Of a DNA stretch of 64,000 bases, positions 36,173-46,700 are shown in pieces (within the stretch, counting starts at the first letter, position 1; every line of letters starts with the position of its first letter). The position numbers and the translations under genes are program-made. The DNA comes from Linnemannia elongata. Taxonomy: Eukaryota > Mortierellomycota > Mortierellomycetes > Mortierellales > Mortierellaceae. The notes under the pieces were generated by a model. The model was not told the origin of the DNA. It searched no databases and saw only the letters and a program-made list of their open reading frames with translations. The stretch lies in the NCBI GenBank assembly GCA_036320915.1, contig JAXBDG010000020.1, forward strand, positions 186,001 to 250,000, given 5' to 3'.

Positions 36173-36688
36173 TTAACAATTGCAAGTGTACGAGCACCCA
36201 CACCCAACACCAGACCCTCCGCAATCACAAGCAGTAGAATGCTGCTGGAACGACCGTTCTCGGTTATGGAATTCAACAGACGACCGACGCTGTGGGGGAC
36301 TAATCCCGCCTGCACTGGTCCTGGAGGCAAGTCCAAACCCGGCAGGTTGCCTCGTCCTTGGGGAGGTTGCCGTGTCCCCAGACTGGTTACCGAAGCCGGA
36401 GCTTTGATTGGTAGAAGATCGGCGGGCGAGGTAGGTAGTTGGAGGGGAAGAGGAGGATGTGGAGGTCGAGGAGGGGTCTCGACGACTGGCGGTGTTTGAG
36501 CTCACGGCGACGTTATAGTGCTGTTGTTCGATGTCGTTGGAGGCTGAGGATTGTTCAGAGGCAGAGGTGAAGGGCATCACCTTGTAGCGGGAGCACTCCT
36601 CGCAGGTGCAGGCGGAGGCAGCGGAGCCCTGGGTCATTGAGTTGTGGTGGACGTTTGAGTGGATGCAGGACGGGTGGCGGTCAGACAT
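36173..36688 (-). CDS. Small protein with metallothionein-like Cys motifs at both ends
   Basis: A single exon of 171 residues. The N-terminus (MSDRHPSCIHSNVHHNSM) is His-rich and is followed by ACTCEECSRYK, with Cys at 27, 29 and 32. Residues 40-150 are Ser/Thr/Arg-rich and probably disordered (for example STSTSSSSPPTTYLARRSS). The C-terminus ends CDCGGSGVGCGCSYTCNC, three Cys-x-Cys pairs at 154/156, 163/165 and 169/171 within 18 residues. Such pairs resemble the metal-thiolate motifs of small fungal metallothioneins, here joined to a long Ser-rich chain. This suggests metal (Cu, Zn or Cd) binding, but I do not recognise a named family. The reading frame is supported by its ATG, composition and stop directly after the last Cys. 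Upstream is a 713-bp spacer. Confidence 0.65.
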   Translation of the reverse strand: MSDRHPSCIHSNVHHNSMTQGSAASACTCEECSRYKVMPFTSASEQSSASNDIEQQHYNVAVSSNTASRRDPSSTSTSSSSPPTTYLARRSSTNQSSGFGNQSGDTATSPRTRQPAGFGLASRTSAGGISPPQRRSSVEFHNRERSFQQHSTACDCGGSGVGCGCSYTCNC

Positions 36689-37401
36689 GTTTTTTAGGTT
36701 GTTGGTTGGTATTTGTGGTATGGGAGTGGGGAAGGAGTGGTTTATGAGTGTGGGGGTTGCGAGTAGTAGGAAGGCAAGAAGGTTGAAAGAGAGGAAGAAT
36801 GGAGTGATCGTCTTTTATGCGAAAAAGAGAAGTAAGAGAGGGGTGGGAGGGCTCTTTCGTGTTTGGTTAGGTTTGACCCCACACTTCGTGCACGTGGTCC
36901 ATGCGGTGAGCGTGTACTGTCTTTTCGAACCTTGTTCGCGTACGTCCTTTTCGTTTTGGCTTGTGATTATTCGTCCTTGTCGCGCGCTCGAAGTTACGCT
37001 ATCGAAGCTTTAGTGTCACCCTTTTCATCAAACCGTTGTCTCTTTCTCCATGCCACTTTACTCTGAATTTGTCATCTGCAGCCCCTCACCACTTGTAGGC
37101 TTTTTTCAAACTGTGGAAAAAGGTATACCTTATTCGATAGCCGACTTTCTCGCTTTGTTCGTCCGCACCTTGCTTAAGAGAAAGCGGATAAACTAGCATG
37201 ACTTACTCACCTTTAGCTAATAGCCTTTTTGAGCACAGCAGCTTCTTTAGCCCCATATCTTGCCCAAACCCAATACACATTAGAACACACAGCTTCTTTT
37301 ATTTTTTTTATTATTTGTTTAATAAGCAGTAAAAGAGTTGCAATGGCAAAAGAAAAAAAAATGCAAGGATGTTGAGGGGGAAAAAAAACGCGACTCGACA
37401 A
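36689..37401 (-). promoter_or_regulatory. Promoter region of the Cys-rich gene
   Basis: 713 bp between the Cys-rich gene start and the stop of the upstream same-strand gene. It is purine-rich on the plus strand near 36770-36850 (pyrimidine-rich leader for the minus gene). No clear metal-response element could be assigned by eye. Confidence 0.35.
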
Positions 37402-40400
37402 CTAGTTCAGAAGTGAACTCAGCGAGATCCTGCTTCCACCTCCTCCACTGCCTCCACTGCTTCCAGAACCAGGTCCAGGGGGTCCTTGGTTGGGATCAGG
37501 GTGGTGACCCGAAGGAGGAGGACCTCCCTGTGGAGGATACCTCGAATCCGAAGGCAGTTGCTGCTGGTACATTCCTTGTTGTCCCCCGCTACTTGAGTAC
37601 ACATGATGGCCTTGTGGCGCCGCCGACTGTGATGGGTGGTACTGATGACCTCCGTGCGACGGGTATCCTTGCTGCTGCTGCTGCTGTTGAGAAGGATGAG
37701 GCTGCGTATAGTGCTGCTGCTCGTCTTGGTACCACTGCTGCTGCCGCTCACTCGTCCTCGATGAAGACGTCGTCCTCTGACTCTCCGCAGACCGATGTGC
37801 AGCCTGCTGGTACTGCTGCTGTTGCACATGTTGCTGCTGGTGCGATGGATGCTGTACATGCTGTTGATAGACATCCGGAACTTCATGAGACCGTGAATGC
37901 CGCTCCTGCTGAGCAGCCAAACTTGACAGATCCTGAGAGCGAGAGGATGCATGACCATAGGCAGTCCTCAGTTCCTGTTGTGGATGCCGACCATACGCCT
38001 GCTGCTGCTGCATGGACGATGGGTGTTCCGCATGAGGCTGCTGACCATGATGCTGAGGCGCTGACTGTGGTGGAGGAGCAGCGTACTGACTTGAGCTGCC
38101 AGAAGAACGACTAGGAGGAGCTGTCATGTAAGGATCCTGAACTTGTCCACGAGCTGGTGCCATCTCATATCCAGACGAGTTTCGAGAATGAGTTCCCTGT
38201 CGTGAAGAGCCTCCTACAGCAACAACTGGTCCTTGAATAGGTAAAGGTCCATGGGATGACTGGTTGTAGCCAGCCAATGACGGCGACGATCCTCTGCTTC
38301 GACTATGAGTCTGGACAGGGTGGTGGTACTCGTATCCTGCGGGGCCGGGGCTATTGCGTCTCATGGAATGCTCACGGACAGCTGCGGCTTGATCTATCGC
38401 CGGCGGGAGTGGAGTCGACACGGGATTCATCATCATCATTCCTGGGTGGCCGCTGCCAGAGTTGTTTCGGGAGTGCTGACCAGAACGACGTCCAGGCAAA
38501 GGAGGGGTTAGCCCAGGTGATGAGTACTGTACTTGTATACCCTGTTGCTGAGGTGCCATGTGCTGAGGCGCCTGCTGAGCATAAAGACGAGGCTGTTCCT
38601 GGCGGTGCTGGACCTGCTGCGGCGCTTGCTGTTGCTGCATTTGTTGCTGTTGGTAAAGCTGCTGTTGTGGGTGCTCATAGTTTGCCGGATACCGCTGCGT
38701 CCGCTCATCTTCTTCCTGATGCTTGGGTACTGCTTGAGCCTTCTTGGTCTTCTTGACGGATGGTGCAAGCGCTACTGGCTCGGGATGCTGCACAAGCTCG
38801 CGCTCCTGTCCTTGATAATACTGCGACTGCGATTGTTGATGCTGATGCTGCTGCATATGGGACGGTTGCGGGGGAGGACCGCTCGACGAGTAGTGGGCAG
38901 GATGGCCATGACCAGGATGCTCCTGTGGGATGCCCTGTCCTCCATAATGTGCTGGTGCTCTCGAAGGGTTGGCCGATGAAGATGGTGGGTATTGTGCTGT
39001 GGGTTCCACTGGATAGCCCCACTCTTGCTGACGCTGTCTCGATGGCGGCTCCTGAGGTGCCTGACGTATAGGCTCTGGATGCTCGAGAGGCTGCTTTTGG
39101 GCGTAACGTTGCTGGTGTTCTTGATAGTCTGCATGTTGGCGCTGTCGTGGATCTTCAGCGCGACGGTATTGTGCTTCCATACCCTGATCAGCCAGACCAG
39201 GAGGCATTCCACTCATGGATCCATGTCTCTGATGAACAGGTTGCTGCTGCTGCAAAGGATCCTGCCTTGGGTCATATCGAGGATGCTGTGCTTGCCCAGA
39301 TGGGAACGTGGCAGAGACATTCCGTTTGTGGGTTGGTGGCGTATGTGTCCTCGGTGAGTATCCTGACTGCTCATGAGTAACAGACGGATGCTGCATACGT
39401 ATTGAAGATGAATCGTGTCCGGCGTGCCGGGGAATAGGCACTTCCACGACTTCGTCAATAGGTCGACGTTGCTGCATCTCGTGGTCCATAGGAGCCTGTC
39501 CTGCATAGTACCCAGATGCCACTCCTTGAGATCGAGCGTGTGGATCCGCTGCATAACCAGGATGGCGTTGCTCCTCGTTTATAAAAGGCGGCGCCTGCTG
39601 TGCGGGCATTAGCTGTGGGCGCTGTGCAATCTGTTCTGGATGCTGTTGAAGCTGTTGCTGTGGTTGCTGCTGTACCTGCTGTTGTGCTTGCTGTTGTGCT
39701 TGCTGTTGTGCTTGCTGTTGTGCTTGCTGTTGTGCATGCTGTTGTGCATGCTGTTGTGCATGCTGTTGTGCTTGCTGTTGTGCTTGCTGAGGAGGCTGCT
39801 GAGGCTGCTGAGGCTGCTGAGGCTGCGTTTGCTGTGCAGGCGCTGGCTGCGGCGCAGTCGTAACATGGGCTGGTGCAGCGGCAGCGGTAGGCTTCTTGGG
39901 ACGACCAGGACCCTTGATATTCGTAATAAGACTGGGCGTCGAATTGGCAGCCAACCACTGTGGGGTTCCTGATGGTGTTCTCTGATGCTGGCTGACAAAC
40001 GTTGGCGGTGGCAATGCCCGTGGGGTCAAATCTGGCTGTAACTGCTCCTTTTGTTCCTGCTGCTGTTGCTGCTCTACAGCCTTGGCTTGCTTTGTACGCC
40101 CTCGGGTTTTTGGGGCCGCTGGTTGAGCGACCGGTTCCTGTGGTGGTGGTTGAGAAGGTGAAACAGAGCGTGTAGCATTCACGGGAGTCTCTGGTCGAAG
40201 TCTTCCAGTATTTGGTTCGCCATCATCCGACAGCACAAGGGGCGATTTGGAGCTTCCTTCATCATCAAAGGGCTCGGCCTTGACGCGTTTAGTCTTCTTG
40301 ATAGGCTTCTTGGCTGGCGCTTGAGCTGGTTCCTCAGGATAAGTTGGTGCTGTAGCGGGCACAGGCGCCTGGAATGGCGCCCGAGTGCCCTCACTCTCAA

Positions 40401-43156
40401 TCGAAGAGCCATCTTCACTGCCCTCGTCATGAAGCTCCCGCCTCCGCTTGTGAGGCGCTCCAGGGCTCAGCAGCTGTGACTCTGACTGGCCCTCTGGGGT
40501 CACAATGTCTTTATGAATAGACAGCTCCAACGCCTCTAGCTTCACCGCAGGCGTGGGGCGGGATGCTCGAATCGGCCTTGATTGCTCCAATATCGTATCC
40601 TGTTCCGTTAAATCCATCGCAGATCCTTGGTCCAGTGGCGGCTGTGGTTGTGGGCTCTGTCGAGGACTGGACCGTGGACTAGGTTTGATCAAGGTCTGCT
40701 TGGGAACTTGCGCTCCAGATGCCGATTCATCCTTCTGGCTGCTTGGGCTTGCCTTTGAGGGCACTGCTCCTTCCTCCTTGACCACATCACGCACTCTTAC
40801 ACTGCCTCCGCCCAGATCTTCGTCCGGTCCCTCTTCATCTTCGTCATCAGGCGGTGCTTGGCTGGGTGTTGTAGCGACAGTGGGTACAATCGTTGACTTT
40901 GCAACACTCTCCGTCAAAGTCTCACGAGCCGGTGGCCTCCTTGGTTTGATTTCTGGCGCAATGCTCGTCAGTGCCTCATTCTCCACTTTGATCGGTGAAG
41001 CAGGCTTGTTCTCTGTGAGAGTTCCTGCTCCAGTTCCATCGTCTCTATCAACATGCGGGACGTTAAGTAATGACCGAACGCTACGCAAAATGTCGTCGCT
41101 GACAGTGGGCACCTTCTCCAGCTCCCTAAGAAGTTTGGAGATGTGAAATTGTCAGCATCGCTCTTTTATCTCTGAGTTATGCGCAAAAGATGACAACCCA
41201 TCGAACAAAACACAGTTTCCTGTATGTACCTGAGTGCATTGGTCAGAATCTTGACCATTGCATCCAATCCCGACTTGTAGCCAAATGCTTCTGAGACAGC
41301 CATGACGGCGTTAAAACTATGCGTAAACACACAATAATGCGAGTTAATAATGCCCTTTGGCCTTAATAGATTGAACCACACTCTCTCAAAGGAAAACCAA
41401 CAATGGCACCTACTGAGCAACAACCTGTCGCCTACTGGATTCGATTGTGTACGCATTCTCCTCACTTGGAACCTCCAAAAGGACTGACAGGTGGTGTTTC
41501 GTATTCTTCAGTCGCTTACGAATGCGAATGTTTCCAAAGTTCTCCATACCACTCGCCACTGACGACTCGGGAAGGCCGGTCTCCGATACCACCTGCTTCC
41601 TAGTGACATAGCGCGGGAAAGAAAGTACTTCGTTGTACTTGGGCAGGAAGTAGGGGGTGTCCCGGTTGAAGTCAGGAAGCCACGGAGCATGAGGTTTGTT
41701 ACTGTTGCGGGGTAGAATCAGAAGCACAAATCGATCCGCATCATCCTGCTCCAGATCTAGTTGTGAAATTATGCAAATAGGCTTGGTCAACTATTTCCAA
41801 ATGATCTCTGAGTAGCATTTCCATGTAGAGAGAACAGAGCACAATGACTTTACCTGCTGTAGCATTCGCATAGAGAGGTGCGGTGTGAAGGCGGTTTGCC
41901 AGATAGTGCTTTCCGACGACGAGGAGTCCAAACCACTCGCGATCCGTCTCTAGCACTGCGGATTGCGATGCGGCGGCTCGCGCCAAGTTTGTGTCATCCT
42001 TGGCCGAAAGCCCAGTGATACTGCTGATAGAGATTCCCAATGACGGACTCGATGCTGAATCGGACGACAACAGTGATGGCGCTGGTGAACCGATTGCACC
42101 CGCCGCTGTTATAGCTCCTGCCATGGGTCCTCTCTTGAAAGACTGGTCCTTCTCTTTCTCACGCCTCAGTCGACGCGACTTGACGCACTGCTTGTCCGGG
42201 TATTGCAGTGCAACGATCGCGACCATCGACTCCCTCTCAAGCGCTTGGTACAGTGTTGTGAACAGTTGAGGTCCGTTCTCCTGTGACCGGGGTCCCAGAT
42301 CAGGTTTGATGTCAAGAAACTTTCCAGGATGTTGTTGTTGCGGTACAGCAGGCGACCCCTGAATACCAGCGGTATTGTGACTGGTGGGCGGCATGTTGGG
42401 CAAGCCGGGCAAGCTGGTCATGTGTGGCACTCCTGGAGGGTGACCGCCAAAGTTGGGCGGAAAGTGCTGGTGTGGTGGTGGATGAAATGGTGGCCGCGGT
42501 GGAAAGGCGTTAGCCGTCAGGGGGAGAAAAGGCGGTGGTGGTTGAGGATGGTGAGATGTTTCGGGAAATAAAGCTGCGGCAAGAGGGTCTTCTAACTTGA
42601 ATGTCCTGGGGTCCACAGGTCCAGTTGGCGTCGCTGGTGGATGTAGGGGTGGTGGCAGTTGAAGTGAAAGAACCTGAGGTGGTGGTTGAGGTGGAGGAAG
42701 CGCAGGAGCGTCTTTGACGAGTCCATCAATTGCGACAGCATCCTGCTCCTGTGGGCGCTCCAGAGTGATCCAGTGGCGAGAAATGACGGGAGGAGACTGG
42801 ATTTCCATCTCGCTCATGAATCCAATGATCGAAAGATCGGTGGCAAGGACGGCGCCCTGGTTGGCAAGCGTTTGATGTTGCAAAGACCTCAGGATATCCT
42901 GCTTTCCGCGCTTAGGTTTAACCGTGGGTTCTGAATCCTTCGAGCTGCTGTTGTCGTTACTGTCTGTTTCTGAATTTGTCTGCATGTCTGTGGGGTGTCC
43001 GTTGTGATCGCCACCATTGCTGAGGTTCAGATGCTGTAGCCGCGTCTTGAGGTCATCGGGAGGAGACTGACGAGGCTCTGGGAACAGGCGGATGCGATTG
43101 GACAGATGTCCACAGACAAGCGTGAAGGGGGTTGCAGTGTCCTTGTGTAGCCCCAT
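37402..43156 (-). CDS. Large Gln-rich protein, probable transcriptional regulator (4 exons)
   Basis: Minus-strand exons are 43156-41854, 41756-41414, 41316-41230 and 41125-37402, giving 1,818 residues with phases closing. The start is the first ATG after a TATA-like box about 130 bp upstream. The N-terminal 577 residues contain conserved-looking stretches: TLVCGHLSNRIRLFPEP, KQDILRSLQHQTLANQGAVL, SIIGFMSEMEIQSPPVISRHW, DREWFGLLVVGKHYLANRLH, DRFVLLILPRNSNKPHAPWL, and a helical AVMAVSEAFGYKSGLDAMV. A Pro-rich insert lies near 180-300. The rest (about 590-1818) is low-complexity Gln/Pro/His/Ser with basic patches (KRRRE, KKPIKKTKRVKAEPF) that could be nuclear localisation signals. Gln-rich tails are typical of coactivators. 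I do not recognise the ordered N-terminal part, so no function is assigned. Confidence 0.75.
39670..39826 (-). repeat. Coding minisatellite: 12-bp then 9-bp units (AQQQ/AQQH and PQQ)
   Basis: Within the Gln-rich gene a 12-bp unit, TGCTGTTGTGCT on the plus strand, repeats about nine times with T/A variants that switch Gln and His. It is followed by about four 9-bp units encoding PQQ. The multiple-of-three periods keep the frame. Confidence 0.9.
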
Positions 43157-43282
43157 CGAGGAAGCTACAGTGTGTCCTGTGTGAATGGTGTGAATGGCAC
43201 AAGGGAATGCGTGCTTGTTGCGTGTCGTTGTTTGCGTGGTCCGAGGGTGAATGAACAAGATGAAAAACGAGAGCGAGCCTGG

Positions 43283-43293
43283 CTTTATTTAAA
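43283..43293 (-). promoter_or_regulatory. TATA-like box of the Gln-rich gene
   Basis: The minus strand reads CCTTTAAATAAAGCC here, about 130 bp upstream of the chosen ATG. A TATA-type element with a start site near 43255 would give a leader of about 100 nt. Confidence 0.45.
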
Positions 43294-43672
43294 GGTTTTC
43301 AACGATTCAGGGACTGTCTTTTTTTTTTTACATGCGAACTTGCAAAGGTTGGCAAACACTCTTAACTTGGTTCGCTGTTGGAACTTCTATCAAATCAACA
43401 TCACTTTCGCCACATGTCGATTGGTACTTTTTCTTTATTGGGAGGATACGCGAAAGAAGCCAGTCGAAAAAAGGATATGACCAAGGCAAGGGAAGACAAG
43501 AGAAAGGGAAGTGAAGTGAAGTGGAGTGTAAATGGGGAATAGGTGTTGCATGCGGAAAAAAAATGCGACGTATTAGGGGTAGTAGAAGACACAACAAAAA
43601 GGAAAGAGTACAAAACAACAAAAACACACAAAAAAAAAGAGACTATTGTAAACAAGGTAGAAATACGAAATA

Positions 43673-43710
<38 letters not shown>

Positions 43711-43713
43711 AAA

Positions 43714-46700
43714 CTAGCAGAGCAAAGAGTGGACGCTCATGCGTTTCCGAGCAGCATCCATGGCTTTGACGGCACGCGTTTCCTCATCCTCGCCAGAGCA
43801 TCGGCAAACGCTTCCGCAAGCTCCAGTCAAGCAGATCACAGGCCCCTTACTTGGTCGCCCAATGAACGATGAGCGACCAACGCTGCTTGTCCGCCTCAAC
43901 GAACTGTGAGTCTTGTGGTGGGGATAAGTCTCGCCAGGAGACCTTGGACTGGTGTTGAAGTGCATCATGCCCAAACCACGTTCGTCGCCCTGAGGGTTAA
44001 AGTGACCCTTGGGGTGCTGCTCGACCGTAAAACTATGTCCTCCGGGGCTCTGAGAATGGTGGCGCACAGGGCAACTCCGTTCCTGTTCAAAGTAGCCCTT
44101 AGACATCGACCCCTCACTGTCACGATCCCGTCCGATAGTGTTCTCCATATCGCGTTCGTGGTCGCGCTCGTAGGATGACCCAGGGGTAGGCAAGGGTGAT
44201 CTGCAGTCATGTCCTGATGGTCCATTGTCCTTGCACTCTGACCATTGCTGCTCTCCCATCTTGGCCCAACGGCAGACAAATGCCTTCTTTTCAGCCTCAA
44301 CTGATCGTTGACTCTCCTCCCTCATATCGATCTCGCGAGCAGGCTGACCGACCATCTTTTGCGCCAATTGAACACGCTCCCGCTGCTGCGATCCATGCAC
44401 AATAGGGCACACTCCTGCTGATGATGCGTCGACTGGAGGGTGATCTGGAGGCATGCTCTGCAATTCCATCTTGATGCTGGAGGTGTAGCTGGGGCGTGTT
44501 GAGCTGCTCAAAGACATCGATGACCCGCTCGAACTTATGCTGGAGCGAGATCCTTGGTGCTGATGATGATCTTGGTGGCGGTTGTCAATGTCGCGATTAC
44601 GATCCTGACTATCCGCCATGTCAGCCAAAGGTCGCTTCATTGATGGAGGCGATCGCGAAGCAAACGAGGCACCAAAGGACGACGTTGACAGGTCTCTCTG
44701 AAGCGACCTGGGCGTGCGTTGGCTGGCATCAGAGTTGGAGGACTGGGCTGACTGCAGAGGTGATGGCAATGGCAGTTGGTGACGTCTGATGTTGCCAAAC
44801 GAAGGTGTGGGCTCTGACCGGTTAAGGTACTTCGACACACCGAAACCACCCATGGGAGCAGAGATTGAGCGGAACGACTCTGCAAAGACTGTGGGCAACC
44901 GATGGCTTGACGCACTTGGGCCCGTGTGACTCGAACCTCCAAAGGGTTCAGGGTCAAACAACCAGCGGGCGGTGTGAAGAGGGCCGGTGCGGAAGGATGG
45001 GAGGGTGGAAGAGTGTGAAGAAGGCTTGCCCAAAGGCACAGTGTAGGAGGAAAGAGAGGAACTCGAGAAAGGGGTGCCGGGAGCAGAAGAGCCTAAAGAC
45101 AAGGAAGGGCGGCTATTGGAGCTATTCGAGCTCAGAGGCGATGGTGCAGATGGCGAAGAAAGAGATGGCGACTGAGTCGCGGACGACGGCCCTGTCATGA
45201 TCGGAGGCAACGAAATTTTGTCGGTAGTATGAGAGCTACCCAAGGGCTCCATTGGAGGAAAGCGCTGCTGCAATGGTTGCTGTCTGGAGTAGGGAGAATC
45301 GGCTGAGCGAGAGGGTTGGGTATGGCTGTACAGGGTTGCTCGGGTATCCTCGAGTGAGTGGCGTTCGCTCGACCGAGGATGATCATTAAAGGTGGAGGGA
45401 GGAGGGGGAGAGGTATGCTGGGCCATGATGCAGACGATATAGGCATGCTCGAGGTTGAGTCCCCGAATGAGGTCTGTTCCTAATCCGCCTCCGACATACA
45501 TTCGGATGCTGAACATGCTCGATCCACCGTCAGCGTGGCAAACACGGACTACGTCCGAGTATTCGTTCGAGCCCGGTGCACTCGAGGACATAATCCCTGG
45601 ACGGTTCTGGTAAAATACGGGGGATGATGACTCCAGGAAAGAGTAGTCAGAGAGACGCTGGGGGGAGTTCGGTGCGACAGCAGAGAAGACTGCGTCGCGG
45701 ATGGTTGCGAGCAGTCCCCTGACCTTGCTCTGGTCCTCGCTGGCAACGATCGAGTAGAGAGCCTTGTGGCTGATATCGTGGGGGTGGTAGCCCCAAAGGG
45801 CCTGTGACTCGTCCGACACTCGAGCGCAGATCAAGTCCATGGTCAAGAAAACAGTTGCCAAAGGTGAAGTGCTTGGGCTGGCATACATCTCTTGTGGTCG
45901 CTTGACTTGATGGCTGGAGGGTGGGTATGAAGGAGGGTAACTGAATGAGTCTTGGTGGTCCGACGGCAGTGGTGGCTCTGAGTGAAGCGAGAGTGGGCGA
46001 CTCTGGTAACCCTGAGCCGAGGGCTGATGGGAACGGTACGACAATGATGAGGACGACCGTTCGTGGTCTTGATTTGGGTAGGATGAAGGACGCGCCTATT
46101 GCAGAAGGGACAATTGAATAAGCAACGGGGTGTCAGGAAGATAGGTCGACAATTGAAAACGCGATAGGCGACAGGTGAGAAAAAACACGGTTGATAGTAG
46201 TGGCTATTACCGTGGCATCTCCGGGAATAGGGTTGGTATGGTGAATGGGGAAAGCATCGGTTGAACCATTGGGCATCCTAAAATAACAGTACGGTACGCA
46301 AGGACACAAGTGTGGGCGTTAGCATGCGTGACCTGGAGTGACACCACAGACCGTGACACGTTGATAAGAAAAATAAGAGCGGCGGAACATACTTGGCGCT
46401 AAGTGTGGCCTTCTTAGGCATCTTGTAGTTGGCAGACTTTGTGTATTTGCCCTTGACGCGAGTCTTGGTGAGGGCTGAAGAGGCAGTGTGGGGTTTTGGG
46501 GCCAGAGGGGCACCACCTTCTTTGCCAGATGGACCCCAGACGACGGCATCTAGAGCGACTGTTCTATCGACCAACTTTGGACGGCCTCTTTTCTTGTGCT
46601 CGACATCGCGGCAGGTATCGTCTTTCCCTACGGAGACACAACGTTTGCATGGGCGGGAAACTATTGTGCAAAAAAAACACAAGAGTAGATATAGAGGTAA

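Noticed and set aside
39600..39863. Plus-strand Val/Leu/Ala-rich frame (repeating VVLAVVLA)
   Set aside because: It is the antisense of the Gln-rich minisatellite. Its hydrophobic repeat arises from the complement of CAA/CAG codons.
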